6,565 bases of DNA from Chlamydiia bacterium (GTDB lineage Bacteria; Chlamydiota; Chlamydiia; Chlamydiales; Simkaniaceae): assembly GCA_020440405.1 (NCBI GenBank), contig JAGROF010000097.1, positions 1 to 6,565 of the forward strand, given 5' to 3'. The notes under the pieces were generated by a model. The model made no database searches, was not told the DNA's origin, and was given only the letters and a program-made list of their open reading frames with translations. Each line of letters starts with the position of its first letter. Within the stretch, counting starts at the first letter, position 1. Position numbers and translations under genes: made by a program. Below are positions 6,335-6,565 of the stretch, piece after piece.

Positions 6335-6565
6335 ATTGCCATCACAAATGCATTTCTTTTCTTACTCTTTTCAGATATGTAATTTAGGTATTTTTTTAAA
6401 CATTTTTTTAAATTTTTTTTTTCTTTTTTTTTTTTTTTTTTTTTTTTATTTTTTTCAAATTTTTTATCCGCGAATAAATCATTTGTTGTAATTTAAAATT
6501 TTTAACGATATTTGCATTATTAAAAAATGTCTCGCCATTAACTTCTTTCTCGATAAACTTTTTTA
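6335..6565. promoter_or_regulatory. A+T-rich region upstream of the porin gene; probably its leader and promoter, no supported gene
   Basis: Nothing recognisable as a gene is present. On the coding (minus) strand, A-tracts of 7, 7, 10, 24 and 7 bases occur at 6391-6397, 6403-6409, 6413-6422, 6424-6447 and 6449-6455. The two short tracts nearest the gene form a 12-base direct repeat (ATTTTTTTAAAC on the plus strand at 6390-6401, repeated from 6402). Such phasing favours DNA curvature. No convincing -35/-10 pair stands out. One weak pair on the minus strand is TTACAA (6491-6486), a 17-base spacer and GATAAA (6468-6463), which would put the whole A-tract into the 5' leader. A promoter between the tract and the ATG is equally possible. 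Confidence 0.4.
6424..6447. repeat. Homopolymer run of 24 T (A24 on the porin coding strand)
   Basis: Uninterrupted T24 inside bases 6413-6455, where only C6423 and A6448 break a 43-base T stretch. It lies 90 bases from the nearest base of the porin start codon (77 bases lie between the larger T stretch and that codon). Long homopolymers slip during replication, so the length may vary between cells. It may also be a sequencing or assembly error, since such runs are hard to read. Confidence 0.9.

Noticed and set aside
6127..6387. Plus-strand open frame of 86 codons over the porin signal-peptide end
   Set aside because: Antisense to a well-supported signal peptide and barrel start; translation is unremarkable.
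6463..6491. TTACAA-N17-GATAAA as the porin promoter
   Set aside because: Only about 3/6 and 4/6 matches to sigma-70-type consensus in very A+T-rich DNA; noted in the region entry but not called as a separate promoter.
6524..6545. Possible terminator at the right end (AATG-GCGAGA-CATT followed by Ts on the minus strand)
   Set aside because: The stem is only 4 bp and A+T-rich; expected by chance in this sequence.

Overview
The window looks like part of a chromosome from an environmental chlamydia (phylum Chlamydiota, probably a Simkania- or Parachlamydia-like lineage). The main clue is a short-coiled-coil, Lpg1974/MOMP-like beta-barrel porin. Supporting clues are an NSS-family amino-acid transporter, a eukaryote-style leucine-rich-repeat domain and generally weak Shine-Dalgarno signals. 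The lineage is an inference from gene style, not from a marker gene.

All four genes read leftward on the minus strand, in this transcription order: (1) MOMP-like outer membrane porin, 6334-5216; (2) LtaS/OpgB-type membrane phosphotransferase with complete active-site motifs, 5152-3188; (3) a diverged paralogue of gene 2 whose C-terminus is replaced by leucine-rich repeats, 3182-801; (4) the N-terminal 263 residues of a sodium:neurotransmitter-symporter-type transporter, 790 to beyond base 1. The gaps are 63, 5 and 10 bases, so genes 2-4 are almost certainly co-transcribed and gene 1 may be the promoter-proximal member.

Bases 6335-6565 hold no supported gene. They are extremely A+T rich and contain an uninterrupted 24-base T run (A run on the coding strand) within a 43-base, almost pure T stretch, about 80 bases upstream of the porin start. 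Phased shorter A-tracts lie between it and the gene. This could be a bent-DNA or length-variable control element.

The most unusual content is the tandem pair of LtaS-like enzymes. The upstream copy keeps all the expected metal and catalytic residues. The downstream copy keeps the nucleophile Thr and the Asp-His pair, but lacks a His at one active-site position and the Glu-His after the Asp-His motif, and it has gained about 240 residues of cysteine-containing (AMN1-like) leucine-rich repeats. The predicted topology puts these repeats outside the inner membrane. Placed next to an outer-membrane porin, the pair suggests a cell-envelope modification module, but no substrate can be deduced from sequence alone.
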